NCBI RefSeq assembly: GCF_004358105.1
Contig: NZ_SMYL01000008.1
Location: 99,460-163,459, forward strand
Source: Sapientia aquatica
GTDB taxonomy: Bacteria > Pseudomonadota > Gammaproteobacteria > Burkholderiales > Burkholderiaceae_D
Length of the DNA: 64,000 bases
Direction of reading: 5' to 3'
Shown: piece by piece, positions 1 to 8,256 of the stretch
Layout of the letters: every line of letters starts with the position of its first letter
Position numbering within the stretch: position 1 is the stretch's first letter
The notes under the pieces: model-generated
The model's input: only the letters and a program-made list of their open reading frames with translations
What the model was told of the DNA's origin: nothing
The model's database searches: none
Position numbers and translations under genes: made by a program

Positions 1-20
1 ATCGTTTCAGCGCAGCGTGC

Positions 21-314
21 TTATTTAGGCTTGGCAACCCAAGCAGCGCAATAGCCGGTTGGAGATACTTCGGTATCGCCAGCGAACAATTTGCATCCGC
101 CCAAATCTTTGGCAGTTTTGCCCGGTACGAACTGCACGCAAGCGATGCAATCTTTTTCGCCGTTTGGCTTATCTTGGTATTTCATTGCGGCGCGCATCGC
201 TGCATTGGTTGCCGCGCCAGATTGATTGGCGATCAACATGAGTGGAATCATGGCTACGGCCATTCCGCCGATTTTCATGAACTGACGACGTGTTGGAGTA
301 GATTTGCTGTCCAT
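21..314 (-). CDS. High-potential iron-sulfur protein (HiPIP)
   Basis: Small periplasmic electron carrier holding one [4Fe-4S] cluster. The 97-residue product has a twin-arginine leader (TRRQFMK at residues 8-14, hydrophobic stretch to about 35) and four cysteines at 56, 59, 74 and 89 in the HiPIP C-x2-C...C...C pattern, ending with the usual GYCAAW motif. Export by Tat after cluster insertion is established for the family. I place the start at the ATG at 314 because AAAGG lies a few bases upstream; a TTG 15 bases further upstream would put that site inside the gene. No electron-transfer partner is adjacent. Its role is likely as a soluble donor in respiration, which is inference. Confidence 0.93.
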   Translation of the reverse strand: MDSKSTPTRRQFMKIGGMAVAMIPLMLIANQSGAATNAAMRAAMKYQDKPNGEKDCIACVQFVPGKTAKDLGGCKLFAGDTEVSPTGYCAAWVAKPK

Positions 315-626
315 CGTAATACCTTTCAATAAAGGGATATGCTGAAATAAGGAGGTTTTTCAAACAAAGCGAAGCTTACATTATTGCTCAACGTCATGAT
401 TAAATACTTTTTACTCTCTTGAGCGTTCGCAAACTTAACACAAATTTAGACCGGATTTTACTAAAGTCTAACTACTATTAATCCGTTAAACCGATAGCTT
501 CTTGCGGCATCGTTATAGAAATTATATTTTCAGCCAGCAATCTTGCCGTTTGACACTTTCTGCGCTGGCGGTTATGATCGGCGCAGTTTTATTGCTGAAT
601 TCAGTGGCAAAACTCACCCAACCATC
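315..626. other. Intergenic, divergent promoter region
   Basis: About 310 bases between two divergently transcribed genes (HiPIP leftward, MarR-like rightward), so both promoters should lie here. It is AT-rich around 380-500. I recognise no confident -35/-10 pair or operator. Confidence 0.5.
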
Positions 627-986
627 ATGCAAAAAAATACTTCTTCGGCTGATATCTACGTGCGGTTCTTGCAATTAGCGCATGCTTTGCGCGGATTGCC
701 TACGCTTGATCCTTTAGAAGATCGCATTTTGGCTTTTGTCGCGTTGGCGAGCAAAAATAAAGAACGTTTATCGGTGCGCGACATGATGGCGCAAAGCGAA
801 CTCGGCTCCCCCGCCATGCTGCACGCGCGGCTAAAATCCATGCGCGAAAAAGGCTGGATCATCTTAAGCGACACCGACGATACGCGCCGCAAACAAGTCG
901 AACTGAGCCAAGCTGCGTGGCTGCACTTCGATAAACTATCCAAATGTCTGATGCAGGCAACGCAGGATGCCACCAATAAGCCGTAA
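627..986 (+). CDS. MarR-like winged-helix regulator
   Basis: Predicted DNA-binding protein of 119 residues. The central part (LTLDPLEDRIL... SVRDMMAQSELGSPAMLHARLKSM... KGWI...DTRRKQVELS) reads as a winged-helix domain: a helix-turn-helix with a recognition helix around ARLKSMREKGW and a wing containing DTDDTRRKQ. This layout is typical of MarR-type regulators. The start is uncertain: I chose the ATG at 627, but no good ribosome-binding site precedes it, and a TTG at 543 would add 28 residues without clear homology. It overlaps the next gene by 20 bases, so the two are probably co-transcribed. Target genes are unknown. Confidence 0.7.
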   Translation: MQKNTSSADIYVRFLQLAHALRGLPTLDPLEDRILAFVALASKNKERLSVRDMMAQSELGSPAMLHARLKSMREKGWIILSDTDDTRRKQVELSQAAWLHFDKLSKCLMQATQDATNKP

Positions 987-1515
987 CTTCATCTTCATTG
1001 GTATTGTTGCCGCTGCCTACACAGCTACCTACGCACTCAATGATTGGTTGTTTAAAGAGGTCGAATTCACTCAGGGTGTGGCTTGGGTTTATCTGCCCGC
1101 TGGGATCCGTTTAATTTGCACGCTGCTGTTAGGTGAAATTGGTGTGATCGGCATCTTGTTAGGCTCGCTCATTACCTCGACTTTATTTAAATTATTTCCC
1201 AACGATTTAATCACCACCGTCGGCTACAGTTTAATTTCTGCGCTCGCGCCCTACTTTGCGTATCGCTTCACCCTGCAAGAATTGCGCTTAGAACGCAACC
1301 TCACCAATCTCACGACCACCAATTTATTAATCTGCATTTTGCTCTACGGTCTATGCAACCCAGTGCTGCAACTGCTGTGGTTTGTGGTTCGGCGCGTATC
1401 GACCGATTTTTTGCCTAGCATGATCGTCATGTCGATCGGCGATTTAACTGGCTCGCTCATCGTGGTGTACGCCATCAAATTCCTCCTCTCGTTCGTCAAG
1501 CTTCCCGCGCGCTGA
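967..1515 (+). CDS. Small integral membrane protein, MASE1-like
   Basis: A 182-residue protein made almost entirely of membrane segments, with about five to six hydrophobic helices. It contains WVYLPAGIRLICTLLLG near residues 40-56, which recalls the MASE1 membrane-sensor module found at the N-terminus of kinases and cyclases, but there is no output domain here. It starts inside the preceding MarR-like gene (20-base overlap), so translation is probably coupled and a functional link is likely. It may be a stand-alone sensor or transport-related protein; I cannot assign a substrate. The family resemblance is by eye only. Confidence 0.65.
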   Translation: MPPISRNFIFIGIVAAAYTATYALNDWLFKEVEFTQGVAWVYLPAGIRLICTLLLGEIGVIGILLGSLITSTLFKLFPNDLITTVGYSLISALAPYFAYRFTLQELRLERNLTNLTTTNLLICILLYGLCNPVLQLLWFVVRRVSTDFLPSMIVMSIGDLTGSLIVVYAIKFLLSFVKLPAR

Positions 1516-1662
1516 GCGTCTTTGCTCAAAATAAAACAACATTTCGCACAATGTTTCCCACTGTAACCAGCGCGTAACATTTCCTAATTATCATGCGATC
1601 GCTATGTAATTTATAGCGATTAAGTTCGATTCTTTAAGCATGTATTTAACAGGAGTGCGGCA

Positions 1663-2070
1663 ATGCGCAGTTGGGATGAACCAAAAAAACGGAAAGCTCG
1701 GGTTGAGATTATTCCGATGATCGACGTGATGATGTTCTTGTTAGTATTTTTTGTACTAATCAGCCTCAACGTCATTCCCGCCCTTGGACTTAAAACTCAT
1801 CTGCCAACCGCATCCAGCGCGCAAGAACTCAAACCGCAAAACAAAGCCGTCATCACGATAGGTTTAAACAACGCGCTGCAAGTTGATGGCGTCAATACGT
1901 CGCTAGAAGAATTGCCGACTCGATTAAATGCGGCAAAAAAAGGCAGCGATAAGCTCACCGTGGTCATCAACAGCGATAGCGGCGTGGAAGTTCAGCGCTT
2001 GGTTGATGTAATGGATAACTTAAAGCAAAACGGCTTTGAATCTATTTCCATCGCGACCCGCAAGCAGTAA
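1663..2070 (+). CDS. exbD: ExbD-type biopolymer transport protein (locus 1)
   Basis: Subunit of the inner-membrane proton channel that energises TonB. The 135 residues show a short basic cytoplasmic N-terminus, one transmembrane helix at about 20-40 (IIPMIDVMMFLLVFF, with the essential membrane aspartate D21 in PMID) and a periplasmic domain. AGGAG seven bases upstream fixes the start. It is followed by tonB after 7 bases. It is paralogous to the ExbD at 52.2 kb (shared KAR(V/I)EIIPMID). Here exbB is not next door but sits downstream of the receptor gene, an unusual order. Confidence 0.93.
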   Translation: MRSWDEPKKRKARVEIIPMIDVMMFLLVFFVLISLNVIPALGLKTHLPTASSAQELKPQNKAVITIGLNNALQVDGVNTSLEELPTRLNAAKKGSDKLTVVINSDSGVEVQRLVDVMDNLKQNGFESISIATRKQ

Positions 2071-2077
2071 ACCCGCC

Positions 2078-2782
2078 ATGACTAACACCCCATTTCTATA
2101 CCGATTCCGCGACCAAATCGCCACGCTTCCCTCGTTGCTGATTCTGGCAATCTTGATTGTGGCCGGTATACAAAAAGCCCAACAAATTAAACAGGCCGCT
2201 GAAGACCCGGTAGTTCAAATCAGTTTGGCCGAGCCAGAACCAACGCCGCCTGCGCCCATTCCGAATCCGATTACACCGACGCCGCCAACACCTGCGCCGC
2301 AGCCGGTGAGCAAACCGATCAGCACGCCAACCGTTGAGCAAAAAGCCGTAACCGCAACCCCTTCCGCCGAAGTGGCAGCCGCTGTGCCAACGCCGGTGGT
2401 GCATGCTGCGCCCGTCACAACGACGGCGCCACCGATCGCAACGCCCGCACCCGCCGAGCCGCCTAAACCCAACAACCTAAGCGTGGAAGCCAATTATGTC
2501 GCGCAATTACGCGCACATTTAAACGCGATCAAACGTTATCCAACCGGTCGGGAAGCCAGTCAGCAAAAGCCACGCGGCAAGGTCAAGGTGTGGTTTGTTT
2601 TGAATCGCAAAGGCGTCGTGTTAGAGCAAGGAATCGAAGAATCATCCAACAATATATTGCTCGACGATGCCGCGCGTAAAACGATTAATCGCGCCAGCTT
2701 TAGCGAATTACCTGAATCCGGTTGGGCCGGCGAAGCAAGCCATAAATTTAGTGCTGAATTGGAATTTATTCCCGCTGGCTAA
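2078..2782 (+). CDS. tonB: TonB family energy transducer (locus 1)
   Basis: Links the inner-membrane proton channel to outer-membrane receptors. The 234-residue protein has an N-terminal anchor (LPSLLILAILIVAGI, about 16-31), a long Pro/Ala-rich periplasmic spacer (about 50-145, rich in PTPP and APAP) and a C-terminal TonB fold (YVAQLRAHLNAIKRYP... GKVKVWFVLNRKG... ) that contacts the receptor TonB box. I chose the ATG at 2078, seven bases after exbD stops; an in-frame TTG inside exbD would add 14 residues. Operon with exbD and probably with the receptor downstream. Confidence 0.92.
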   Translation: MTNTPFLYRFRDQIATLPSLLILAILIVAGIQKAQQIKQAAEDPVVQISLAEPEPTPPAPIPNPITPTPPTPAPQPVSKPISTPTVEQKAVTATPSAEVAAAVPTPVVHAAPVTTTAPPIATPAPAEPPKPNNLSVEANYVAQLRAHLNAIKRYPTGREASQQKPRGKVKVWFVLNRKGVVLEQGIEESSNNILLDDAARKTINRASFSELPESGWAGEASHKFSAELEFIPAG

Positions 2783-2936
2783 GCCACCCAATTATGACCA
2801 TCAAAAGCTGCACGCACGACGTTCACACCGCTGTACACAATCATTGCCATTTGTTGAAGTTTGATCTGTAGGAAATCAGTAAGCCGTAGTTTGCCACGAC
2901 ATTTTTTCACCACGAAAACTAACAGGAAATATTGAA

Positions 2937-5342
2937 ATGACACACAAACATAAATTCACCAGACTATCTATCCTGATATCTGGATTATTCATCGTCGCTA
3001 GCCCATTCGCACATGCGGCTGACCAACAAACTACCGAAGTCGGTAAGGTCACAGTACAAGGTCAAGACGGTGGACAAAATACCGGCTTAATCCAAGCCGA
3101 AGAATCACCAAAAGCACGTAGCTCGGTCAACCGTGACTACATCGAAAAGCAAAGCGCCACCAGCAACGCCTATCAAATGATTAATCTGCTGCCAGGCGTG
3201 AATTCTTATGACCAAGATGGTACTGGTTTATTCGGCGGCAATATCCGTGTGCGCGGCTTTAACAGCGATCAATTAGGCTTCACGATCAACGGCGCGCCGG
3301 TCAATGATTCCGGTAACTTTGCAGTCTATCCGCAGGAATACATTGATGCGGAAAATCTGTGCGAAGTCAACGTAACCCAAGGTTCAACCGACACCGAAGC
3401 ACCGCACGTGGGCGCAACGGGTGGCAATATTGGTTTGACGATTTGTCTGCCTGAAGATGTTCGTCGCTTCCGTTTGGAAACCATCGGCGGCTCAAACTCC
3501 TTGCGTAAATACTATGCGCGCGTTGACTCCGGTAAGATTTTCGACGACAAATTTAAATTCTTCTTGTCGTACTCCAAAGCGCAAGTGGATAAATTTAAAG
3601 GCGAAGGTCACGCCGATAAAGAACACGTCGATTTTAACAGCCGTGTCACCTTAGATAACAGCGGCAGCTATCTCGACACTGCTGTGATGTACAACAAAGC
3701 GCTTAACAATAACTACCGCACACTGACCAAAGCACAAATCGCGCAATACGGCACGAGCTATGATTTCGGCACCGTCATCCCAGTGCATCAACCGGGCGTC
3801 AACGGCACAGCACAAAATGACAGCACCTTTGCGCCAAACGCTGGCATTACCACTGGCCCAAAAAATTACTACTACAACTACAACCTGAATCCGTTTAAAA
3901 ACACCTTGGCGACAATGACTGGTCATTTCCAGTTGACACCAAAATCCGCGATCGACGTGAGCCCTTACATGTGGTTTGGCTACGGTACAGGCGGCAATGA
4001 ATTGCAAACCGTCACAGAAGGAAATGCCGGCACATTACTCGGCGGTGGCGCACAAGATGTGAACAAAGATGGCGATACCAAAGACGTGGTGTACGCCTAC
4101 GAAGGCAGTTTGACCAAGACTTATCGTCCGGGTATTACGGTTAAATACACACAGCAACTCGATGATCAACGCGTGGTATTCGGCGCGTGGACTGAGCGTG
4201 CGCGTCACCAACAAACCGGCCCGTATTCAGCGATTACCAACGGCGTGCCAGTCGATACATGGTTAAGCAATCCAGCTGACTATTTGCTCAATCAAGATGG
4301 CACGGCTTTGCAATACCGCAATGCCATGACAATTAGCACTGGCAAATCGTTGTTCGCACAAGACAACCTGAATCTGCTGCAAGATAAATTGAATGTGCAA
4401 GTCGGCGCGCGTTACTCAGGAATTGACCGCAACATCACCAATCTTCCAAGCCAAAGCTCACCAGCGACTTACACGCTCGATAAAAGTTACTCGGATTTGC
4501 TGCCAAGTTTAGGTTTGCGTTACCAATTGGATCAGGCTGATTCAATGTTTTTCAACGTCGCAAAAAACTTCAAAGCACCGGGCAACTTCTCGTATTTTAA
4601 CTTGGTCTCTGGCGGTAAATTTGTCAACGGCGTGTACACCGGCGGCACCATGCGCGATGTACCAGTCAATAAAGAAACGTCCGTAAACTATGACCTCGGC
4701 TATCGTTACACCTCCGATGCGCTGACATTCTCAAGCACCGTGTTTTATGTGGATTACAAAAACCGTATCGCTTCAGCCTATAACCAAGATACACAAACCA
4801 ACACCGATTACAACGTTGGCAGCGTCAATTCCAAAGGTTTTGAATTGGAATCCGGTTATTCAATTACCAAAAATCTAAGTGCTTATGCGTCCTTGTCCTA
4901 CATCAAAACGCATATGGATAAAGATCTGCCTTTCAGCGCCACAGCAATTTTGCCAACCGCCGGAAAAGAAATGCCTGATACGCCAAATTGGTTAAGCGGC
5001 TTAAGCCTGCAATACACCGAAGGCAATTGGTTCGTATTCGGTCAAGGTAAATACACTGGCAAGCGTTACACCACCTTGGTGAATGACGACAGCATCGGCG
5101 GCTATGTGTCAGCCAACGCTGGTGGCGGCTACAAGTTTGAATCATCTACTTGGATTAAAAACCCAACATTGAAATTTAACGTCAACAATATGTTTGACCG
5201 CAAATATTTAAGCTTAAGCTCAGGTAGTGGTAGCCAGTTCACGACTAACGCTGTTGCTGTCAATGGCATTGCAGCGAATGCACCGTCGTTTTACATCAGC
5301 CCACCGCGTACCTTTAGCTTGACCTTAGTTGCTGATTTTTAA
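2937..5342 (+). CDS. TonB-dependent outer-membrane receptor 1 (FecA-like)
   Basis: Outer-membrane gated channel for an iron chelate or other scarce ligand, powered by TonB. The 801-residue product has a Sec signal peptide (ISGLFIVASPFAHAA, cleaved near 27), a plug domain (IRVRGFNSDQLGFTINGAPVNDSG at about 102-125; EVNVTQGSTDTE) and a 22-strand barrel ending in F (TLVADF), the usual outer-membrane insertion signal. AGGAAA precedes the ATG. It lies between tonB and exbB, so the locus supplies its own energy module. Ligand cannot be read from the sequence; the resemblance to FecA-type receptors is general. It is related to the receptor at 49.2 kb. Confidence 0.92.
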   Translation: MTHKHKFTRLSILISGLFIVASPFAHAADQQTTEVGKVTVQGQDGGQNTGLIQAEESPKARSSVNRDYIEKQSATSNAYQMINLLPGVNSYDQDGTGLFGGNIRVRGFNSDQLGFTINGAPVNDSGNFAVYPQEYIDAENLCEVNVTQGSTDTEAPHVGATGGNIGLTICLPEDVRRFRLETIGGSNSLRKYYARVDSGKIFDDKFKFFLSYSKAQVDKFKGEGHADKEHVDFNSRVTLDNSGSYLDTAVMYNKALNNNYRTLTKAQIAQYGTSYDFGTVIPVHQPGVNGTAQNDSTFAPNAGITTGPKNYYYNYNLNPFKNTLATMTGHFQLTPKSAIDVSPYMWFGYGTGGNELQTVTEGNAGTLLGGGAQDVNKDGDTKDVVYAYEGSLTKTYRPGITVKYTQQLDDQRVVFGAWTERARHQQTGPYSAITNGVPVDTWLSNPADYLLNQDGTALQYRNAMTISTGKSLFAQDNLNLLQDKLNVQVGARYSGIDRNITNLPSQSSPATYTLDKSYSDLLPSLGLRYQLDQADSMFFNVAKNFKAPGNFSYFNLVSGGKFVNGVYTGGTMRDVPVNKETSVNYDLGYRYTSDALTFSSTVFYVDYKNRIASAYNQDTQTNTDYNVGSVNSKGFELESGYSITKNLSAYASLSYIKTHMDKDLPFSATAILPTAGKEMPDTPNWLSGLSLQYTEGNWFVFGQGKYTGKRYTTLVNDDSIGGYVSANAGGGYKFESSTWIKNPTLKFNVNNMFDRKYLSLSSGSGSQFTTNAVAVNGIAANAPSFYISPPRTFSLTLVADF

Positions 5343-5384
5343 TCCAGTCGTAACCGTTTTAACGTAGTCATCCTTAGTAAATCG

Positions 5385-5411
5385 TGGCGACGAGTGTTTG
5401 GCTCGTCGCCA
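5385..5411 (+). promoter_or_regulatory. Hairpin between receptor 1 and exbB
   Basis: Perfect 10-base-pair stem (TGGCGACGAG at 5385-5394 with CTCGTCGCCA at 5402-5411), 7-base loop, 33 bases before the exbB start. No T-run follows, so it is more likely an RNA-processing or stability element, or a weak attenuator, than a terminator. A hairpin sits at the same junction in TonB locus 2. Confidence 0.6.
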
Positions 5412-5443
5412 TCAAAAACTGCCTCTAGTGCGGAGAACTTAAC

Positions 5444-6097
5444 ATGAACATGCAACTATTCCACGAACTCGCTTTTTATCTGATGTACGCCTGTGCCGCC
5501 TTGGCGTTATTCGTCATTGTCGAACGTGGACTGTATTTTAATTACACCCTGAGCCAAGCCATTAAGTTGGAAAAAGCCATGACTCATGCCGTGCAAAACA
5601 TCACCGAATTGCCAGCAGAATTAACTAAAAAAACCAGCCTGCCATTAACGCTCGTGAGCGACATCTTGGCGGAAAAACATAATCTGTCCAACGAAAAAGA
5701 TTTAGAAGATTTCAGCGAATCGGTCTACATCGCCAATCGCGGCGAAACCCAACATCGCATCTGGATTTTAGACACCATCGTCACCGCTGCCCCGCTATTG
5801 GGCTTACTAGGAACGATCTTGGGGATTATCGATACCTTTAAAGCGCTAGCCGTTTCCGGCGTATCTGATCCTAGCCAAGTTTCGCAAGGCATCGGTACCG
5901 CGTTGTATGCAACCGCCTTAGGTATTGGTATCGCGGTAGTCGGGATGTTCTTTTTTAATATGTTCCAAGAACGTATCGAACGCATCAACGATCATTTAAA
6001 AGTATTGATGCTGCGCGCCTGCGTTGGACGTCAAACAGCAACTGGTGTAGCAACAAAAAATAACACAATCGAAGCAAATAAATTGCACGTAGCTTGA
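5444..6097 (+). CDS. exbB: ExbB / MotA-TolQ-ExbB proton channel (locus 1)
   Basis: Channel subunit that, with ExbD, uses proton-motive force to drive TonB. The 217 residues show a first membrane helix at about 10-28, a large cytoplasmic loop, then two helices around the family signature (IVTAAPLLGLLGTILGIIDTF, about 112-132, and GTALYATALGIGIAVVGMFFF). It is separated from its exbD and tonB partners by the receptor gene. Length is typical for the ExbB branch rather than MotA. The start ATG at 5444 is followed by a second Met two codons later. Confidence 0.93.
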   Translation: MNMQLFHELAFYLMYACAALALFVIVERGLYFNYTLSQAIKLEKAMTHAVQNITELPAELTKKTSLPLTLVSDILAEKHNLSNEKDLEDFSESVYIANRGETQHRIWILDTIVTAAPLLGLLGTILGIIDTFKALAVSGVSDPSQVSQGIGTALYATALGIGIAVVGMFFFNMFQERIERINDHLKVLMLRACVGRQTATGVATKNNTIEANKLHVA

Positions 6098-6123
6098 TAA
6101 GTACTAAGTCGGCAAAATTATCC

Positions 6124-6150
6124 GTAGGGGCAAGCCCAGCGCTTGCCCTG
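6124..6150. repeat. GTAGGG-type stem-loop repeat, copy 1
   Basis: GTAGG followed by an 8-base stem (GGGCAAGC 6128-6135, GCTTGCCC 6141-6148, 5-base loop) and TG. A sequence of the same plan, with a different stem, lies after the second TonB locus at 53313. Such GTAGGG...CCCTG palindromes occur as dispersed intergenic repeats in many bacteria; it may also act as a weak terminator for exbB. Confidence 0.5.
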
Positions 6151-6287
6151 TTTGCCAAAACGACTTCCGATAAATTGAACTAAGTCGTCCACCAAGCACG
6201 ACCTACACACTCGGTGGCGATGCATCGATCTGTATCGCCCAAGCAAATTTCATCATCGTTGACCAACATCTCATCAGGTAGTCATTC

Positions 6288-7514
6288 ATGCGAAAAATCA
6301 TCAGCGTCGCCCTCTGCGTTTTAGCGCAAGCAGCCTTGCTCAATTCATCTCATGCAGAGGTGAGCATCCCCGGCTATGAGCTAGTGCACACCGTTCCTGT
6401 GGAAACCAACTTAGCCACGCCCGATTTAAGCGATCCGATTACGGTCTGGAGCCAGATGTTTGATAGCGCGACAGAGCAAATTGTGATTGGTCAGTTTTAT
6501 GCCGCGAGCAAACCCGGCAGCGCCTTCGATAAAGTCATTGAACGCTTGGCCGCTGCGGGACAACGCGGCGTCAAAATTCGATTTTTAATGGAAGAAAAAG
6601 GCAAAACAGCTTCTGAACCAAGCACGATCGAACGATTAAAACAAATCCCGAATTTAGAATTTCGCACGCTCGACTATTCCAAAATAACAGGCAACGGCAT
6701 CATTCACGCCAAGTACCTAGTGGTGGACGCAAAGACCGCCTACGTCGGTAGCCAAAATTTTGACTGGCGTTCGTTTGAGCATATTCACGAAACCGGCTTA
6801 CGTATTACGGACGCCATCGTAGTGGCGCAGGTGCAAGCGATTTTTGAGCAAGATTGGCAGGCGCAAGAATTAATCGCGCAGGGCAAAAAAGTGCCGCCCT
6901 TAAATCAGCACAATGTCGATGCCAACCACCAAAGCGAGCACTATTTAGTCGCCAGCCCCAACGCCTACAACCCTGCCGGTGTAGGCAATTCTGAAACCGA
7001 ACTACCTGCCTTGTTAGCGCAAGCCAAAACCGAAATACGCATCCAATTGCTCGACTACGCGCCACTCAGTTACGGCCCCAACCGCACCCGCCCGTATTAC
7101 GCGGTGATCGATAACGCGATTCGCAGCGCGCTAGCGCGCGGTGTCAAAGTAAAATTAATGGTATCGAATTGGAATACCGAGAAACCTGCAATCAATTATT
7201 TAAAAAGTTTGGCAATGCTACCCGGCATAGAAATCAAAATTGTGACGCTCCCCAAAGCATCCACCGGCTTCATCCCCTTCGCCCGAGTCATCCACAGCAA
7301 AACCATGTCCATCGACGGGCAAATAGCGTGGATAGGCACCAGCAACTGGAGCGGCGGCTACCTAGATAACTCGCGCAATTTAGAAGTCGTACTACGCAAC
7401 ACCACCATGGCCCAACGCATCGCACAGCTGCACCAGCAAACCTGGGATTCCGACTATGCGCAAAGCATTGACATGAACAAGGACTATCCAAAGCCGGCTA
7501 AGGGTCAGGAATAG
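6288..7514 (+). CDS. Secreted phospholipase D-superfamily protein
   Basis: Exported enzyme of 408 residues with a signal peptide (cleavage near SHA-EV, 23). It carries two complete HKD active sites: H140-K142-D147 (HAKYLVVD, then GSQNFDWRS) and H336-K338-D343 (HSKTMSID, then GTSNWSGGY). Two motifs in one chain form one catalytic centre that cleaves phosphodiester bonds. The GTSNWSG ending and overall layout resemble the PLD3/PLD4-like branch more than cardiolipin synthases, and there are no membrane helices. Substrate could be phospholipid or nucleic acid. It follows exbB after 190 bases that include a stem-loop repeat, so it may have its own promoter. Confidence 0.88.
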   Translation: MRKIISVALCVLAQAALLNSSHAEVSIPGYELVHTVPVETNLATPDLSDPITVWSQMFDSATEQIVIGQFYAASKPGSAFDKVIERLAAAGQRGVKIRFLMEEKGKTASEPSTIERLKQIPNLEFRTLDYSKITGNGIIHAKYLVVDAKTAYVGSQNFDWRSFEHIHETGLRITDAIVVAQVQAIFEQDWQAQELIAQGKKVPPLNQHNVDANHQSEHYLVASPNAYNPAGVGNSETELPALLAQAKTEIRIQLLDYAPLSYGPNRTRPYYAVIDNAIRSALARGVKVKLMVSNWNTEKPAINYLKSLAMLPGIEIKIVTLPKASTGFIPFARVIHSKTMSIDGQIAWIGTSNWSGGYLDNSRNLEVVLRNTTMAQRIAQLHQQTWDSDYAQSIDMNKDYPKPAKGQE

Positions 7515-7816
7515 AGCCACAAGCGCATTAGCCCAGCTAATTCGTCTCAACTTAGTCGGTGCTTTATGAGTGAATACGCTGAACGATTGCCGACGCAGAT
7601 AGCGCAATATCGGCGTCGCGGGTTGGAGATTTGAATTCAGGGCATTGGCTGGATTGGCGGCAGCAAACTGTAAGCATGTTTTTCTTGAGTGCGGTGATGG
7701 GTTGCTGGGGATGGGCGGATTGTGATTGGTTGATCAGTTCTGCGGGTGGCGGGTTGGTGCCCTTTGGAGACGATCGGGGTTCTACATAGCTGTCATTCAA
7801 TCTAGGTCGGGTAAAT
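7515..7816. other. Intergenic, no gene recognised
   Basis: About 300 bases between the phospholipase gene and the inverted-repeat unit. A leftward open frame here has no recognisable features and its start falls inside the repeat. I see no clear promoter or terminator. Confidence 0.5.
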
Positions 7817-7880
7817 CGACTCGGCGTCCCCGTCATTCCCGCGCAGGCGGGAATCCAGTGGCGCGTGAGCGCCTTCAACG
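7817..7880 (-). repeat. Left inverted repeat of the GIY-YIG unit
   Basis: A 64-base arm whose reverse complement matches 62 of 64 bases of the arm at 8257-8334, apart from a 14-base insertion there. It contains the palindrome ATTCCCGC-N4-GCGGGAAT, the core of the widespread 'GTCATTCCCGCG' intergenic repeat of proteobacteria. It ends directly at the stop codon of the GIY-YIG gene. Confidence 0.9.
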
Positions 7881-8219
7881 CTAATTTTCACGAGGCGGTG
7901 GACTGAATAATGGTTTCAGGTACGTTACCACTCCATTAATTTCGGGCCACAAATCAATCCATTCCGGATTTCTTTCTTCAATCAATTTCAACTTCCAGGC
8001 TCTATTCCATTTCTTCAATGCTTTTTCACGCCTGATCGCTGATTCCATGGTGGAGTGCATTTCATACCAGACCAGCGCTTTCACTGAGTAGTCACTGGAA
8101 AATCCTCCAACACTACCTTCCCGATGTTGCCAAATACGTTGAATGAGATTTGACGTTACGCCGACATACAGCGTTCCATTTCGTTTACTTGCGAGCAGAT
8201 ATACAGCTGGTTGTTTCAT
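7881..8219 (-). CDS. Single-domain GIY-YIG nuclease
   Basis: A 112-residue protein consisting of one GIY-YIG domain, a metal-dependent nuclease fold that cuts DNA through a conserved Tyr, Arg and Glu. Visible are VYLLASKRNGTLYVGVTSNL near the N-terminus (the Y...YVG motif), a following IQRIWQHREG with the conserved Arg, and MESAIRREKALKKWNRAWKLKLIE with the Glu and basic helix. It belongs to the short YhbQ/UPF0213-like group, whose natural substrates are unclear. I chose the ATG at 8219 because it starts at the domain; an in-frame start at 8279 would lie within the repeat arm. The gene sits alone between inverted repeats. Confidence 0.88.
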   Translation of the reverse strand: MKQPAVYLLASKRNGTLYVGVTSNLIQRIWQHREGSVGGFSSDYSVKALVWYEMHSTMESAIRREKALKKWNRAWKLKLIEERNPEWIDLWPEINGVVTYLKPLFSPPPREN

Positions 8220-8256
8220 TTCAAGAGGATCGCTAGGTAAGGATTTTTCTTGCAAA

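Noticed and set aside
2215..2493. Leftward Gly/Ala/Val-rich frames opposite the TonB proline-rich regions (also at 52771-53034)
   Set aside because: These are antisense shadows of Pro/Thr/Ala-rich codons; no start signal.
7564..7878. Leftward 104-codon open frame
   Set aside because: Its N-terminus is a translation of the inverted repeat (ending near 7880); the rest has no features.
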